Shown piece by piece: positions 49,188 to 59,932 of a stretch of DNA of 64,000 nucleotides (position 1 is the first letter of the stretch; each line of letters begins with the position of its first letter). Both the position numbers and the translations under genes were made by a program. The notes under the pieces are model-generated. The model saw only the letters and a program-made list of their open reading frames with translations. It did no database searches and had not been told where the DNA came from. Origin of the DNA: Symbiodinium natans (Eukaryota; Sar; Dinophyceae; Suessiales; Symbiodiniaceae); assembly GCA_905221605.1 (NCBI GenBank), contig CAJNDS010002446.1, positions 621,148-685,147 on the forward strand. Reading direction: 5' to 3'.

Positions 49188-52100
49188 GCATGTGCAACAG
49201 TAGCACTAGCACCGTCATACCCCGTGCCCTCTGGGCGCACCTGAACCCAGTTGCCCTTTGCTCGCGGGCGTCGGAGCAAGGTCTGTCGCGCGCGTGCCAA
49301 GATGACCTGCAAGCCATCAAGGTAGAGAGAGAGAGAGGGAGAGAGCTGTAATTTCTTTACAGTAGATCATGAGGTGTAAGGCGTGAAGGTACCGTTCTCT
49401 TGCAGAGCCTGGACGTCATCGCTGATCTCAATGCTCTGACCTCAAGCCCACCCAGACCCGTGAGCACTCGCCAGCGGTCCAGTCTGCAGGGACCCATTTG
49501 ACATTCGTTTGACATCCACACATCCCAGCTAGTCAAGAAGATGGCGTTTACACCTGCCGAAGGCAACCGCCTTTGTCACTGGGTGCCTGGCGGGCACCAC
49601 GTGCTCCGACCTTGGAGCACCGCGTGCCACCACAATGCTCAGGTTCGTTCAGGTATAAACGGTGCCGAAACATCGGTAGGGTCAGGTCTTAAGACCTCCG
49701 AATCGAACATTTGCACGAGGAGTGTGCTTCCGTGAGCCTAATGAACTCATGACTCCCTGTGAATCACTACTTCGGCTCAGCCACCGAGGCATTGAGAAGT
49801 CCTTGCGTGCGTGGTCGCCAGCTCGAGGCTGTGGAGGCCGTGGGGCCTTCAACATGAGGGGGCTGATTCTCATTAGGGCCCAGAGGGCAGCCCAAAAAGG
49901 AATCCCACATGGCGATGAAGTTTCTGCAACTAAGGCAACTAATGCAACTAAAGCCCTGAAGCCCTCTGCTCTATGTTCAGACTGCCACGGCCTGGAGGTG
50001 GCGGCGGAGGCTGGCCGGTGGGCACCAGGCGCTGAAGGAGAGAGCGGAGGCTTACAAGGCTTAAACAAACTCTCACAGGCAACGACAACGACAACGCTGC
50101 CTCGGCAGATGGAAAAAGAATTCAACAAGAAGTCTAAAGGCCTTTGGTGGCAGCGGCTTCGCACCAAGCTCGCCAGGCCTGCGAGCCAGCAAGTCATGTG
50201 ACAGCCTGTGACGGCCATGGCAGCTGCTGCGACGCTTATACAGCTACTGCCCCTAGAACATGAAGGAGCAACTACGAACATTTCATTCTTGCACCTCGTG
50301 CCGGGCGGGTTGGCGGACACCTGTGCATGGGGCCGGTGAGAAACCATTGCCAGAACAAGAAGTCATGGCTCAGAGTGGCTGCAGTATCTGCAGTCAGGTG
50401 TGGGAGCTTTGGTCCTTCAGGCAGCTGATCTGCAGTACTGACATGTGTAGCAGTGCTAGAGTCTGAGTGGCAAGGATGCCGTGACACCCCCTGAACCCAA
50501 GCTACCAAGTCGGAGGCGGCTGCTGAACTTGTGCCTGCGATTGCCATGGCGATGGTGGGGGCCGAGGCCCTTCGGACACCAGCTCCTCAAAGGGCCATTC
50601 TGAGTCGTTACGGAAGGCATGGCAGGCTTGAAAGGGGGTTCCGGGCTGCTTCAAGCTTGAGTCATGCTGTGTCGGGCACGCGCGTGCACCCCCACATTAG
50701 CCCTAAATTTGACGCTCAGTGCTTCTGACTTGTGCTCAGGCCTTGGTTCTGAAGACCCTAAACCCCAAACCCTAAACCCTAAACCCTAAACCCTAAACCC
50801 AGGTCCCTGCTTGGTGGCCTCTGGTGGTGGAGGAGGCGGGCTCGAGTCCTCCTCGATCATTTTGATGGCGGCCTTGGGATGAGCCGGGAATCTGACCGTT
50901 CACGTCCGCCGACCCCGAGGCGGTGTGTTGATTGGCTCTGGGAAGGAACCCTCACCTCCCTTCCACCTCCAAAACTTAAAGGAGGGGATGGTTGGACTTC
51001 CTGAGGGCCCTTGACACCCCCAAAATCCAGCACTAAGGATAAGGAGGAGGGAGGCGCAGGCTGTGACGAAGTAGCAACCTTACCACCGTCCCCATAACCA
51101 TCCTTGTCTTCAGGTGGTCCCTCCATTGTCTCACCGCCATGGTTGGTTTCAAGTACAAACCATGAGCAGCACCAAGGAAAGAAGCCACCGTAGGCGGGGA
51201 CGACAAAGTAATTTCACTGCCGTCCCCACCATCGTTTGCTTCAAGTGGGTCAGTCTCTGAGGTCACCCTTGAGGCCCTTTGCACCAAGAGACACTCCTAG
51301 GCAATAACTCTGCCAGCGATCCCCCAGTCCTCGCCTGGTTTTTTTGCGGGTTGGATTTCGGGGGGCCCTGGTTTGAGCCACCTGCCAAGGGTGGGTTTCC
51401 TCCAACTCCGCCTCTAGAGTCGGCAACGTGAGTGGGAGGATTTGAATATTTTCGGACGAGGGAGTGCATGCCACAGTAGACAGATGTGGGTGCAGGTTCT
51501 AGGCAGCATCGTTTTTGCAAAGGCAATCGATGAAGTGAAGAGCGTCGGCATGGCACAACCTGTTGTTCTGGCTGATCTAACCTAGCATTCGCCTGTACGT
51601 TGTACATTGGTAATCTGAACTTGTGAATCAAGAGAAAAGAACAGATGTTGACACTAAACGAAATACTCTCAGCGAGCCCTCGTCCTTCACAAGCCACGTC
51701 AAGGCCCCAGCTGGCGCCGTCCGCCCGAATTTGGGCTCAGGAAGCTCGGGCGGCTCGGCACTGCACATGGAAACAGGATGAAACAGGGCACATGGGATGT
51801 TGAGTCTGAGTCTGGTCGTCACGCTTGGGGATTTGCGACTTGGGAGTCCGGAGATGTTGAGAGTTCAGGACTTCCAGATGATAGACTCATAGACGCCCAG
51901 ACGAGAATGCCTATAGCCGCATAGCTTTGTGCGAAGCCCACAATCTGCCTTCCCGATCCCCGGCCCTCTGGGCACCTGCAATAGGGCTGCAGCACCGGAA
52001 GGGCAAGAACCTTTCCAACAGTCAGCGAGAGCACGCCAACAGATGCTTCAGTTTGCGAACAAACAGAACCACGCAGCTACACGCATGGGGTCCTTTGGAG

Positions 52101-52214
52101 TTTTTCACAGGCAGCGGGGTGTCCCCCAGCAGTGTGACTGTCTCTACCGTACATAAGTGGGGGGGGGCCATGGGCCTGTGCTGCCTATGCCCTTGCGCTG
52201 CGCTCAGGGCCGTC
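49188..52214. other. Region between PPR and kinase genes
   Basis: No gene was recognised. It contains a short telomere-type array at 50,756-50,800. Two open minus-strand segments (about 51,300-51,700 and 51,640-51,800) have no domain. Unresolved 3' exons of the kinase gene may lie at the right edge. Confidence 0.4.
50756..50800. repeat. Short interstitial telomere repeat array
   Basis: About six units of CCCTAAA, the first slightly degenerate. Confidence 0.9.
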
Positions 52215-55200
52215 CTGCTCCGCAGTGGGCCGCTCGTCTGCGTTCTTCGCCAAGAGCAGCCCCACGAGCTTGCAGAACGCAGAAAGAAAGCGCAGAGCGA
52301 GATTTACTACAAAAAGATAGCAAGCTGTACCACCATTATGGTTGGGTAGTTTGGGCTGAGGGTTGACTACGCGGTGCCTCTGAGACCTCGGAGGCATAGA
52401 TATCTGGAATGGGGTCGTAGTGCTCCGACACCTCTCACGGAGACTTCACACGACGCGTTGCGAGTCCGCCCTAAAAAAGGCAACTCAGGCTCAAGCAATG
52501 CAGTACACCAGCCCCAGAAGGGATTGTGACCTATCCAGCCAAGATCGAGGCACATGCCCTGTATCCGCTGCGGAATTCTTTTTATGCAGCTCCAAACACG
52601 AGACCTCTTCCACATTTACACGCTTTGAGAACCAACACAGAAAACCACATTCCCACTCCCGAGACTCCCACTCAAAGGCATGCCGCAGGCGGCACCTGGG
52701 TGCATTCAGGCCGTACATCCGACACATGATACACATGCCTACAGTGGCACCACAGTCTGCTGTTCTGCGCTATCCTAGGGTGCTGGCATCTCGTAGAGGA
52801 CGCATCCCAAAGACCACATGTCGCTCTTGTCCCTGTAAGGCTCGCCCTTACAGACCTCCAGGCTACTGATGACCGAATGCGCGCATGCAGAGAACAACAA
52901 GGAGCATACAGAAGGACTGTCACAGCACCTTTCGGACCATGCGCAGCACTCATGTTTCTCGGCGCTGTCTCGGAGCTGTCAAGAGATTCAGAAATGCCTC
53001 TCCTGTAGAGACTGTATAGAGTGTACGACAAGCTCCTGCATAACTGCACACAAAATCTCACAAGATTCCTCACAAGATTGTCCAAAAGCTGTCAGAGCGC
53101 TGAACGGAAGAGGAAGGAGCCCTGGAGTCTTTTAGGCTCCTCTGAAAGTTCAGCTCAACTTGTCTTCCTCAAGTTCCGGAAGTCAAACTACCTTTAATTT
53201 TTCGTGCTCGCGGGCATTCGCGGGCAGATCGCGAAGAGTCGGATGCAGCAGTCTCCTCTCGGCTCCTCCTCGGGTGCCTTGTGAAGGGGATCGACTTTGG
53301 CTGCAATGTCCCGCAGCATCTCAAGCGGCAGCCAGCCTCTTAAGGGCCTTGTTGCCGATGTCTGTTCGAAAGTGCATACTGGATTCCGTGGACTCCGGTG
53401 GGTCGAAGCTGATCTTCGACACGCCCTCATAAGCCTTCTGAAGCGCATCCTTGAGGTTGGCAGACAGGCCCGTCACGGCCAGCACACGCCCTCCGCTGGT
53501 CACGGGGCCAGCCTCCGCAGCTTTGGTCCCGGCATGGTAGACCTTAACACCCTCCACGGCATCGGCAGCTGCCAGGCCACTGATGGGTAGGCCCTTGGGG
53601 TAGGAGCCAGGGTAGCCCTTGGCAGCGCAGACCACCGTGGCGGCGGCGCCGCTCTTCCACTGGACTTCGGGGACCCGTGCTTTCATGTTGCCCTCCGCAC
53701 AGCCCAGCGCCACCTCGAACAAATCCGAGTCCAACAAAGGCAGCAGGACCTGCGTCTCGGGATCCCCGAAGCGGCAGTTGTACTCCAACAGCATTGGGCC
53801 GTCCTTGGTCAGCATGAACCCACCGTACAGAACCCCGATGTATCTCCGCCCTTCCTTGGCCAAAGCCTCGACGGTCCGCTGCAGCACCTCCCAATCCAGA
53901 AAGTAACTTTGTAACTAGCACATGTTGTGCGGCAAGTGTGCGCAAGCAAATAGGAACAAACAATGTGCGAGAAAAGAGATCAGCGGTGGTCCGGAAGCTC
54001 GTTCGAAAGAGTACTTCTGGTTCGGGGCGGCAAGCAACCCCACCCAAATGCATCCACTTTCCGATGGCCGTGCCCTCGCGAGACGGAGAGAGCAAAGCTC
54101 TTGGATGTTGGATTCTCACCAGCCCTGATTCCAAAAACCCGCAAAAGCTGTGAATTCGTCACGTTCGCTGCTGCCGGAAGACAGGTTTGGGGGGGGGGGG
54201 GGGGGGTGGTGCTCAGGAGTGCAGGGTACAGGTGCGTTGAGGAAGGGGCATCAGCTGACGCAACAAAGCTATGGCATGATGAGAACGCCAGTTGGTCACT
54301 GACGTGCACCTGCGGCGATTACATGAAAATTGTCGCTGTGTACGGTGCATTCCCGCTCTGGCTTTGGACACCATGAGAATGCTGAAGGTTAATACGGGCC
54401 GGTCGCCCACACTTGGCGGTTTTTCAGGACGCTGCACAATGACATCCTCCCTACAGCACGCGCAAGTTGCCAGGGCCCCCTAGGGCGTTTGCAACATGTC
54501 ACATGCCGTGTGGAGTCGTGGCATTCTGGTGCAGACGTAGTGTGATGCGGCATGCAGGCACTTTGGGCACACAAGCCGGAAGCGCAGAGCTTGGATTCAT
54601 GCTTGCGTCGTTTGAAACGGAAATGCTGGGCTCTGGCAACATCGGATGAAGAACAACTCGTCAACTTCCGGAATAGGACAAAAACCACCGTCGAGAAAGC
54701 AGAAAGCGAATGTGTCTGCGACTGTGTGCCTCCTCCACCTGTACACGGAGTTCTGGGGTCAGGCAGGGGGCTGGGGCATAGGCACCCATCCCGCCGGTGT
54801 TGGGCCCCTGGTCATTGTCATTGACACGCTTGTGGTCCTGCGCAGGGGCCATCATGGCGGCAACCTGGCCATCGGCAAAGGCCATGCAGCTGCACTCCTC
54901 GCCAATCAGGAGCTGCTCCACGACAAGCTCGTCTCCAGCTGATCCGAAGACTTTGTCCACCATCACCTCCTTCACTCCTGCCTTGGCCTCCTCCAGAGAC
55001 TGTGGCATGAGGACACCCTTCCCAGCTGCAAGGCCACTTGCCTTCACCACCACCTCCCTCCCAGCGGCGTACTGTTCCTCCACGTACTTCAGGGCTGCTT
55101 CGTGGTCTCCAGTCTTGAAATTCCTGTAGGCGGCGGTTGGCAAGTTGTACTTGGCAAAGAAATCCTTGGAGAAGGTTTTGGAAGCCTCGAGCTCGGCGGC

Positions 55201-58200
55201 CATCTTCGTGGGCCCGAAACAAGGGATTCCGGCCACCGCACACGCATCAGCGAGCCCCGCGCACAGCGGTGCCTCGGGACCCACAAAGACCAGTGCGACC
55301 TGTTTCTCCTGCGCCACTTTCACCAATCCGGCCACGTCGCTGTCACCAATTGCGACGTTGGTCATCTGGTCCTCCGTGGCAGTGCCTCCGTTTCCCGGTG
55401 CGCAGTAGACATGCCGGACTTTGGGCGAGTCGCGCAGCTTCACTGCGATGGCATGCTCGCGGCCACCGCCGCCAACAACAAGGACATCAGCCATGACTCT
55501 CAAAATAGAATGCCTGACAAAAGCTGCTGAGCCCAGGATCAGGAATCGAGAGGAATTGGGACTGACATTTTGCCAAAGAAGCTTCTGGCTTGTCCTACCA
55601 TCGTTGTTTATATGTGTCTCTGCACCATGTAGTGGCCGCGGTGCCTCTGGAGACATGTAGTAAGGTGTCCCGAGCATCGTTGCGGCCACCGCGGTTGTGC
55701 TCTCGAGAACTCTGGCGATTCCGAAGTCACCGACCTCCAGAAGCCCAAGAAGCCCAGCTGCATCTCCAGGGCACTGGGTCACTGGGCACTTCAAGGCTTC
55801 TCAAAGGATCATGTTAACAAGATGTTCAAAGACATCGGGCTCCTGGCCTTCACTATGCGGTGGTCTTGGTCGAGCAGCCTTGGCTTAAGCAGGTCCAAAC
55901 AGCGGAAGGAAGCATGCTCTACCGATGACTTGCAGATTTTGTCCGAACTGAACTCCACAGGATATTGCACACCGGGAGACATGTTGGACGTCTTCAGGTC
56001 ACGATGAAGGATTCTGCACGAGTGGACCTGTAGCTGTCGCATTCGGTATTGTGTTTTCGAAAGGCTCTTTACCTCTTCGTCTTCTTCTGCGCTGTAGGGA
56101 CCCTGGGGATCACCCCCCCCCCCCCGCGCGAGCGGTGCGCGAACGCAGTTCGCTGTCCACGTGAGACAGGCTCGTAGGAGACCCTCGTTTTTCCGGACCT
56201 CCAAACATACAGTTGCATTCTGCTGAAGGCTAGTTGCTACTTTGGGATCCCCGGGCTTCAGTGGAGCGGGCCGCCAAGTGATCTCCCGGTGAGACGGTCG
56301 GAGGCTTCTTGCCCGGTCCAAGGAGGTCAACTCTTTTTCTTGTTAAGCGCACAGCGCGGGGGCCAAGGCCAAGGACTGGCTTTGCACTTTACTTGCTCGT
56401 TCCGCAGGCTGTCTGCGCTCCCAGCGGCCATATGTGCGAAACCTTCCCAGTCCCACTGCACTAGCATACGACCCTTCACTCCCCTGCACCTCCAAAAAGC
56501 CTTCGCTTCCAATACGTTCCCCGAAACCTTCCCAACTCTCCCGTTTGTGTTTGGTGTTCCTCTAGGACTGCTAGCCGAGCTAGGGCATCCCCCGAGAATA
56601 GCACCTCTTTGGGGTTGTGTGTTGTTTCCGGTGCTATCAAACAAGGTGGTTCCCCCCCTCTTCTCTCTTCTCTCGACTCTCTTCTCTCTTCTCTCTTCTC
56701 TCTTCTCTCTCCTCTCTTCTCTCTTCTCTCTTCGCTCTTCGCCCTTCGCCCTTCCATCTTCACTCTTGCCAATTGTCTCTCCTTCGCCTTTCTCCGATCT
56801 CCCTTCTCCCTTCTCCCTTCTGGCTTATCTCTTCTATCTTCTCTCTTCTCTCTTCTCTCTTCTCTCTTCTCTCTTCTCTCTTCTCTCTTCGCTCTTCTCT
56901 CTTCTCTCTTCTCTCTTCTCTCTTCGCTCTTCTCTCTTCTCTCTTCTCTCTTCTCTCTTCTCTCTACTCTCTACTCTCTTCTCTCTTATCTCTTCTCTCT
57001 TCTCTCTTCTCTCTTCTCTCTCCTCTCTCCTCTCACCTCTCTCCTCTCCTCTCGTCCTCTCTCCTCTTTCTCTCCTCTCTCTCTCCTCTCTCTCCTCTCT
57101 CTCTCTCCTCTCTCTCCTCTCTCTCCTCTCTCTCCTCTCTCTCCTCTCTCTCCTCTCTCTCCTCTCTCTTCTCTCTCTCCTCTCTCTCCTCTCTCGTCTC
57201 TCTTCTCCCTTCTCCCTTCTTCCTTCTTCCTTATCTCTAGGGCGCGAACGCTCCCCGCGCGCGAGGCACGCCCCCCGCGCGCGAGGCACGCCCGGATGTC
57301 CAGTGTCCACGAGGAATTTATGGGCGAGAGGCTGCGGCCACGGAAGGGTTCCCCCGACAACAAACTCTACTAGGGCTTAGGGTCTCTCGCTCGCTTAGGT
57401 ACTAGTGTGCCTAGCACGCAAGAAGAATCGTTTTCGGCCGGTGGGCACCCGACATAGCCCACTCCCTTCAGCATCTGCACGAAGAGGCTCAACACAGACT
57501 CTTCGGGCAGGCGCCTCACTGCCAGATGGAGAACAGGGCTTGAGGGATTCTATGAGGAGCAATCTTGGAATGATTCTTAGACCATTGGCACAGCAGCACA
57601 GCACAGCAGCCAAACTCAGGACCGGGCTCTTCTGCCGCCGCGCAGTTCTCGAGCCAGACCCTCAAGTCTCCACCTCAAAGGGGCAAGCTCAAGACACCGC
57701 ACAGAGTTCTTGCATGATTTGTGCCGCGGCACCTGCACAGTACTCCATGACGTTGACGAGCGCTTCGCCCGTGTGGGGAGCTGTTCCTGACAGTGGATTT
57801 CAGCTTTTAAGCCGAATAGTTAGTCAAAAAAACTGGCCAATTTGAGCCAACAACTCGCCTCTGTGATGGAGGAAGGAAGTGTGGTGTTGGACCTGAGGTT
57901 TGAGGATCATGTCTAGAGTCGAAAAAGACGAATTCCTGATATGAGGACATGTTCATCGGTCACTAAGCAGCCGGCCACGTTTGGATGCTTGAGCCTCCGT
58001 CAGACTTGCTCAACCCATGGAGGAGTTCCCAGCTCTTGACCATCCCGCAGGGATCCCCTTCCCCCCACCCTCCCCCTTAGATCGGCCTCTTCAGGAGCTC
58101 AACCTCTTGTAAAGCCAAAGCGCGGTCTTTGTCCTGATAAAGCAAAACTACCAGTACTTGTCTTTCAGCACTAGCAGCCGCTATCACTAGCATTCGTCCT

Positions 58201-58501
58201 TGAGATGATCAAGGAATACGACTTTGGCCACAACCTGCGGGGAGCATCAACTCAGGCTCCAGTTCGCAGGCCGCAGGCTCACCACAGGGCCTGCTCGGGC
58301 TCTCCTGGCTTGTCAGTGCACTCCACGAGATGCCTGACGTGAGATTCGCTCTCCGCAGATCCACTCATGTCCACTGAGGCCACTCAGCCTTGGGGGGGGT
58401 GGGGGGGTGGTGGGGGGGGGCCATCTTGGGCTCATCTTGGGCCCCTGCGCTGTGCCGTACTGGCCTCTTCCAAGCAAGCGGATGCAGCGGAAGCCGCCGG
58501 C
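52215..58501 (-). CDS. NEK-family serine/threonine protein kinase, 16 exons; hosts the GARS gene
   Basis: Exons: 58449-58501, 58199-58234, 58087-58133, 57976-57994, 57862-57892, 57733-57762, 57660-57673, 57454-57514, 55981-56027, 55848-55878, 55645-55734, 52788-52855, 52672-52695, 52497-52530, 52387-52431, 52215-52268. Kinase subdomains appear in order: glycine loop IRLLGRGQYGTA; VVAKVVFLDHLK with the ATP-binding Lys; helix C ALQEVELLK; LKHPNV; hinge VNVMEYCAGGDL; LPEESVLSLFVQMLKGVGYV; catalytic loop HSCRILHRDLKTSNM; VGDFGIARVLES; GTPYYMSPE; then DKSDMWSLGCVLYEMCRLRH and EHYDPIPDIY. The HRDLK, DFG and SPE residues for activity are intact. The GTPYYMSPE segment and the DxW-LGCVLYEM pattern indicate the NEK family, which acts in mitosis and cilia. 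Small exons are missing between the first two and between 57660 and 57514, and the last exon join is uncertain. A CTCTTCT array fills the intron 56028-57453. The intron 52856-55644 contains GARS. Confidence 0.9.
53321..55494 (-). CDS. purD: Phosphoribosylamine-glycine ligase (GARS), two exons
   Basis: Exons 54730-55494 and 53321-53887 join in phase 0 through a GC-AG intron (53888-54729) to 443 residues, close to the bacterial monofunctional enzyme (about 430). The enzyme joins glycine to phosphoribosylamine using ATP, the second step of purine synthesis. Visible motifs are the N-terminal VLVVGGGGREHAIAVKL, FVGPEAPLCAGLAD, the ATP-grasp glycine-rich loop VVVKASGLAAGKGV, DQGPNTGGMGAYAP, GVLYGGFML and YNCRFGDPETQVLLPLLDSD. 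There is no fused AIRS or GART domain, so the arrangement is of the bacterial or plant type. The ATG at 55494 is preceded by an AG with pyrimidines 22 bases upstream. The entire gene is inside one intron of the kinase gene, on the same strand: 150 bp after the upstream kinase exon and 465 bp before the next. Confidence 0.97.
55513..55525 (-). other. Candidate trans-splice acceptor of GARS
   Basis: The minus strand reads gcagcttttgtcag followed by GCATTC, 22 bases upstream of the GARS ATG. This is a pyrimidine-rich AG|G of the type used by spliced-leader trans-splicing in dinoflagellates. Use is inferred. Confidence 0.4.
56657..57236. repeat. CTCTTCT heptamer array in kinase intron
   Basis: About 580 bp of pure-pyrimidine repeats (+ strand), mostly CTCTTCT in the first part and CTCTCTC in the second. 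It lies inside the kinase intron 56028-57453. Leu/Ser-rich frames on + and Glu/Arg-rich frames on minus are artefacts. Confidence 0.95.
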
Positions 58502-58817
58502 CTCCGAAGAAGCTCGAATCAAATCAAAGTACGATTTCCGACAGCTCTTCGCATTCTGCAGAGCTCTCTCAGAAACCGGCAGCCAAGATCTGCAGCTCCG
58601 GGCGAATGATTGTCGTCTCCTCAGTCACCACGGCTTGCATGTACACTGGCTTTACCACTTCAGGGGTGGTGGTGCGGCTTGGCTTTGCCGCGGCTTGGCT
58701 TGGGGCTTGGGGTTTGGGGGAAAGTGGGCTTGGGGGCATGGGGCTTGGCTTGCTTTGGTGCGGCCCCACCAGGTGTAGGTGCATCTTCAAACCAAGCTTG
58801 CGCGGCCGCTTCTAGGA

Positions 58818-59085
58818 AAAAACAAAGGAGCCAAGCCAGGCCAGGCCGCGAAGAGGCAAACAAAGGAGTCAAACCAAGCCAGGCCGTACTTGTCAGAAAG
58901 AAACGGGAGCCAAGCCCAGCCGAGCCAAAGCAGACCTCTAGAGATCAAGGAGCCAAGCCGAGCCAAACCGCACCTAAGAAATACAATGCCGAGCCAAGCC
59001 AAGTCGCACCTGAGAAACCACCCCCAGCCAAGTCAACCCCCGAGCCAAACCAAGCAAAGGAGCGCGAAAGCCAAGCCGCGCAAAA
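58818..59085. repeat. Degenerate GAGCCAAGCC repeat
   Basis: Copies of gagccaagcc and gccaagccgag with variants recur about every 10-40 bases between the SAM-like exons and the first kinase exon. Open frames through it are Lys/Gln/Pro-rich on + and Trp/Leu/Gly-rich on minus; neither is accepted as coding. Confidence 0.75.
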
Positions 59086-59178
59086 GACAACAAGAAATCT
59101 TTCGGGCCACTTTTACACACCTCCGAAGCCACATTTTTACTTTGCACTTTCTCCAGCACTTCTTCCAGCGCCGGAAAC

Positions 59179-59932
59179 CGGTCGTGAGTTTTGCTCGATT
59201 GCAGCGATGCGCTCTTGCACCGTGATCGCCGGGAGTGCAGCCTGCCGGTAACAGGGCGGGTAGAACACAGTGATGCAGAGACAGCAGTGGAACGGACATC
59301 GATCACTTGGGCCTCGCTCGGATTCACAGGCAGGGCACCTCAGAAGCGAAAAGAGTGGCTACTTTGGGAATATTAGCTTCTTCCCGCAACTCCTTCCTGT
59401 CAGCAGGCAAGCCGCGGGATTTGGGAACATCTGCCCGCCCACTCGCCACCGCAAGGCGCCGGATTTCCAGATAGTCCATCTCGAGGTCTGCTGCTAAGAC
59501 CTCCCAGCATTCCATCACTTCCTCCAAGCTGACGGCACCCATCTGTCTGCACCATCTCACAGCTTCCTCTGCGTAGTGGCCAAGTTGGTTGGCCTCCAGC
59601 CACGGCACGAGCCAGTGCCCAGCATCGCCGGCAGCTCCGCCGGCAGCTCCGCTGGCTCCAGCTGCGCTTCCGGTGCAGACCTGCTCGAGCCGGCGACGCT
59701 CCTCCAGCGACAGCTGAAGATGCTCCGCCAGCTCCTGCCAGCTTTGCATCACCTCTGCAACCTCCACGGCGCCCATTGCCTCGCACCAGGCACTGGCCCT
59801 GGTGCATTCGTGGAGAAGGCCACAAGATGCCAGCAGCGGTTCCAGCCACTGCGAACCCACCACATTCGGCTCCCTACTCGGCTTCGAAAGGCTGTCCATG
59901 AGGTCATCCCTGCTGTCAACTGCACCACCCAA
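59179..59932 (-). CDS. SAM-like tandem-module exons, perhaps the N-terminus of the NEK kinase
   Basis: An exon (about 59339-59909, possibly from 59932) encodes two related helical modules of about 55 residues. The first contains WLEPLLASCGLLHECT...EAMGAVEVAEVMQSW...L; the second contains WLVPWLEANQLGHYAEE...RQMGAVSLEEVMECW...LEIRRL. The spacing and the W-L...GAV-EEVM...RRL pattern resemble SAM-type helix bundles that mediate protein contacts. They are separated by an Ala/Gly linker. A GAG|GT donor joins in phase to exon 59179-59241 (AALPAITVQERIAAIEQNSR). That exon ends in phase 0, the phase in which the first recognised kinase exon (58501) begins, so one gene is plausible but unproven. A 36-nt piece near 58,600 (ETTIIRPELQIL) might lie between. 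Confidence 0.5.

Noticed and set aside
56289-57380. 363-codon Leu/Ser-rich open frame on + (and Glu/Arg-rich frames on minus)
   Set aside because: It is created by the CTCTTCT repeat, which lies in an intron of the minus-strand kinase gene; flanking codons show no domain.
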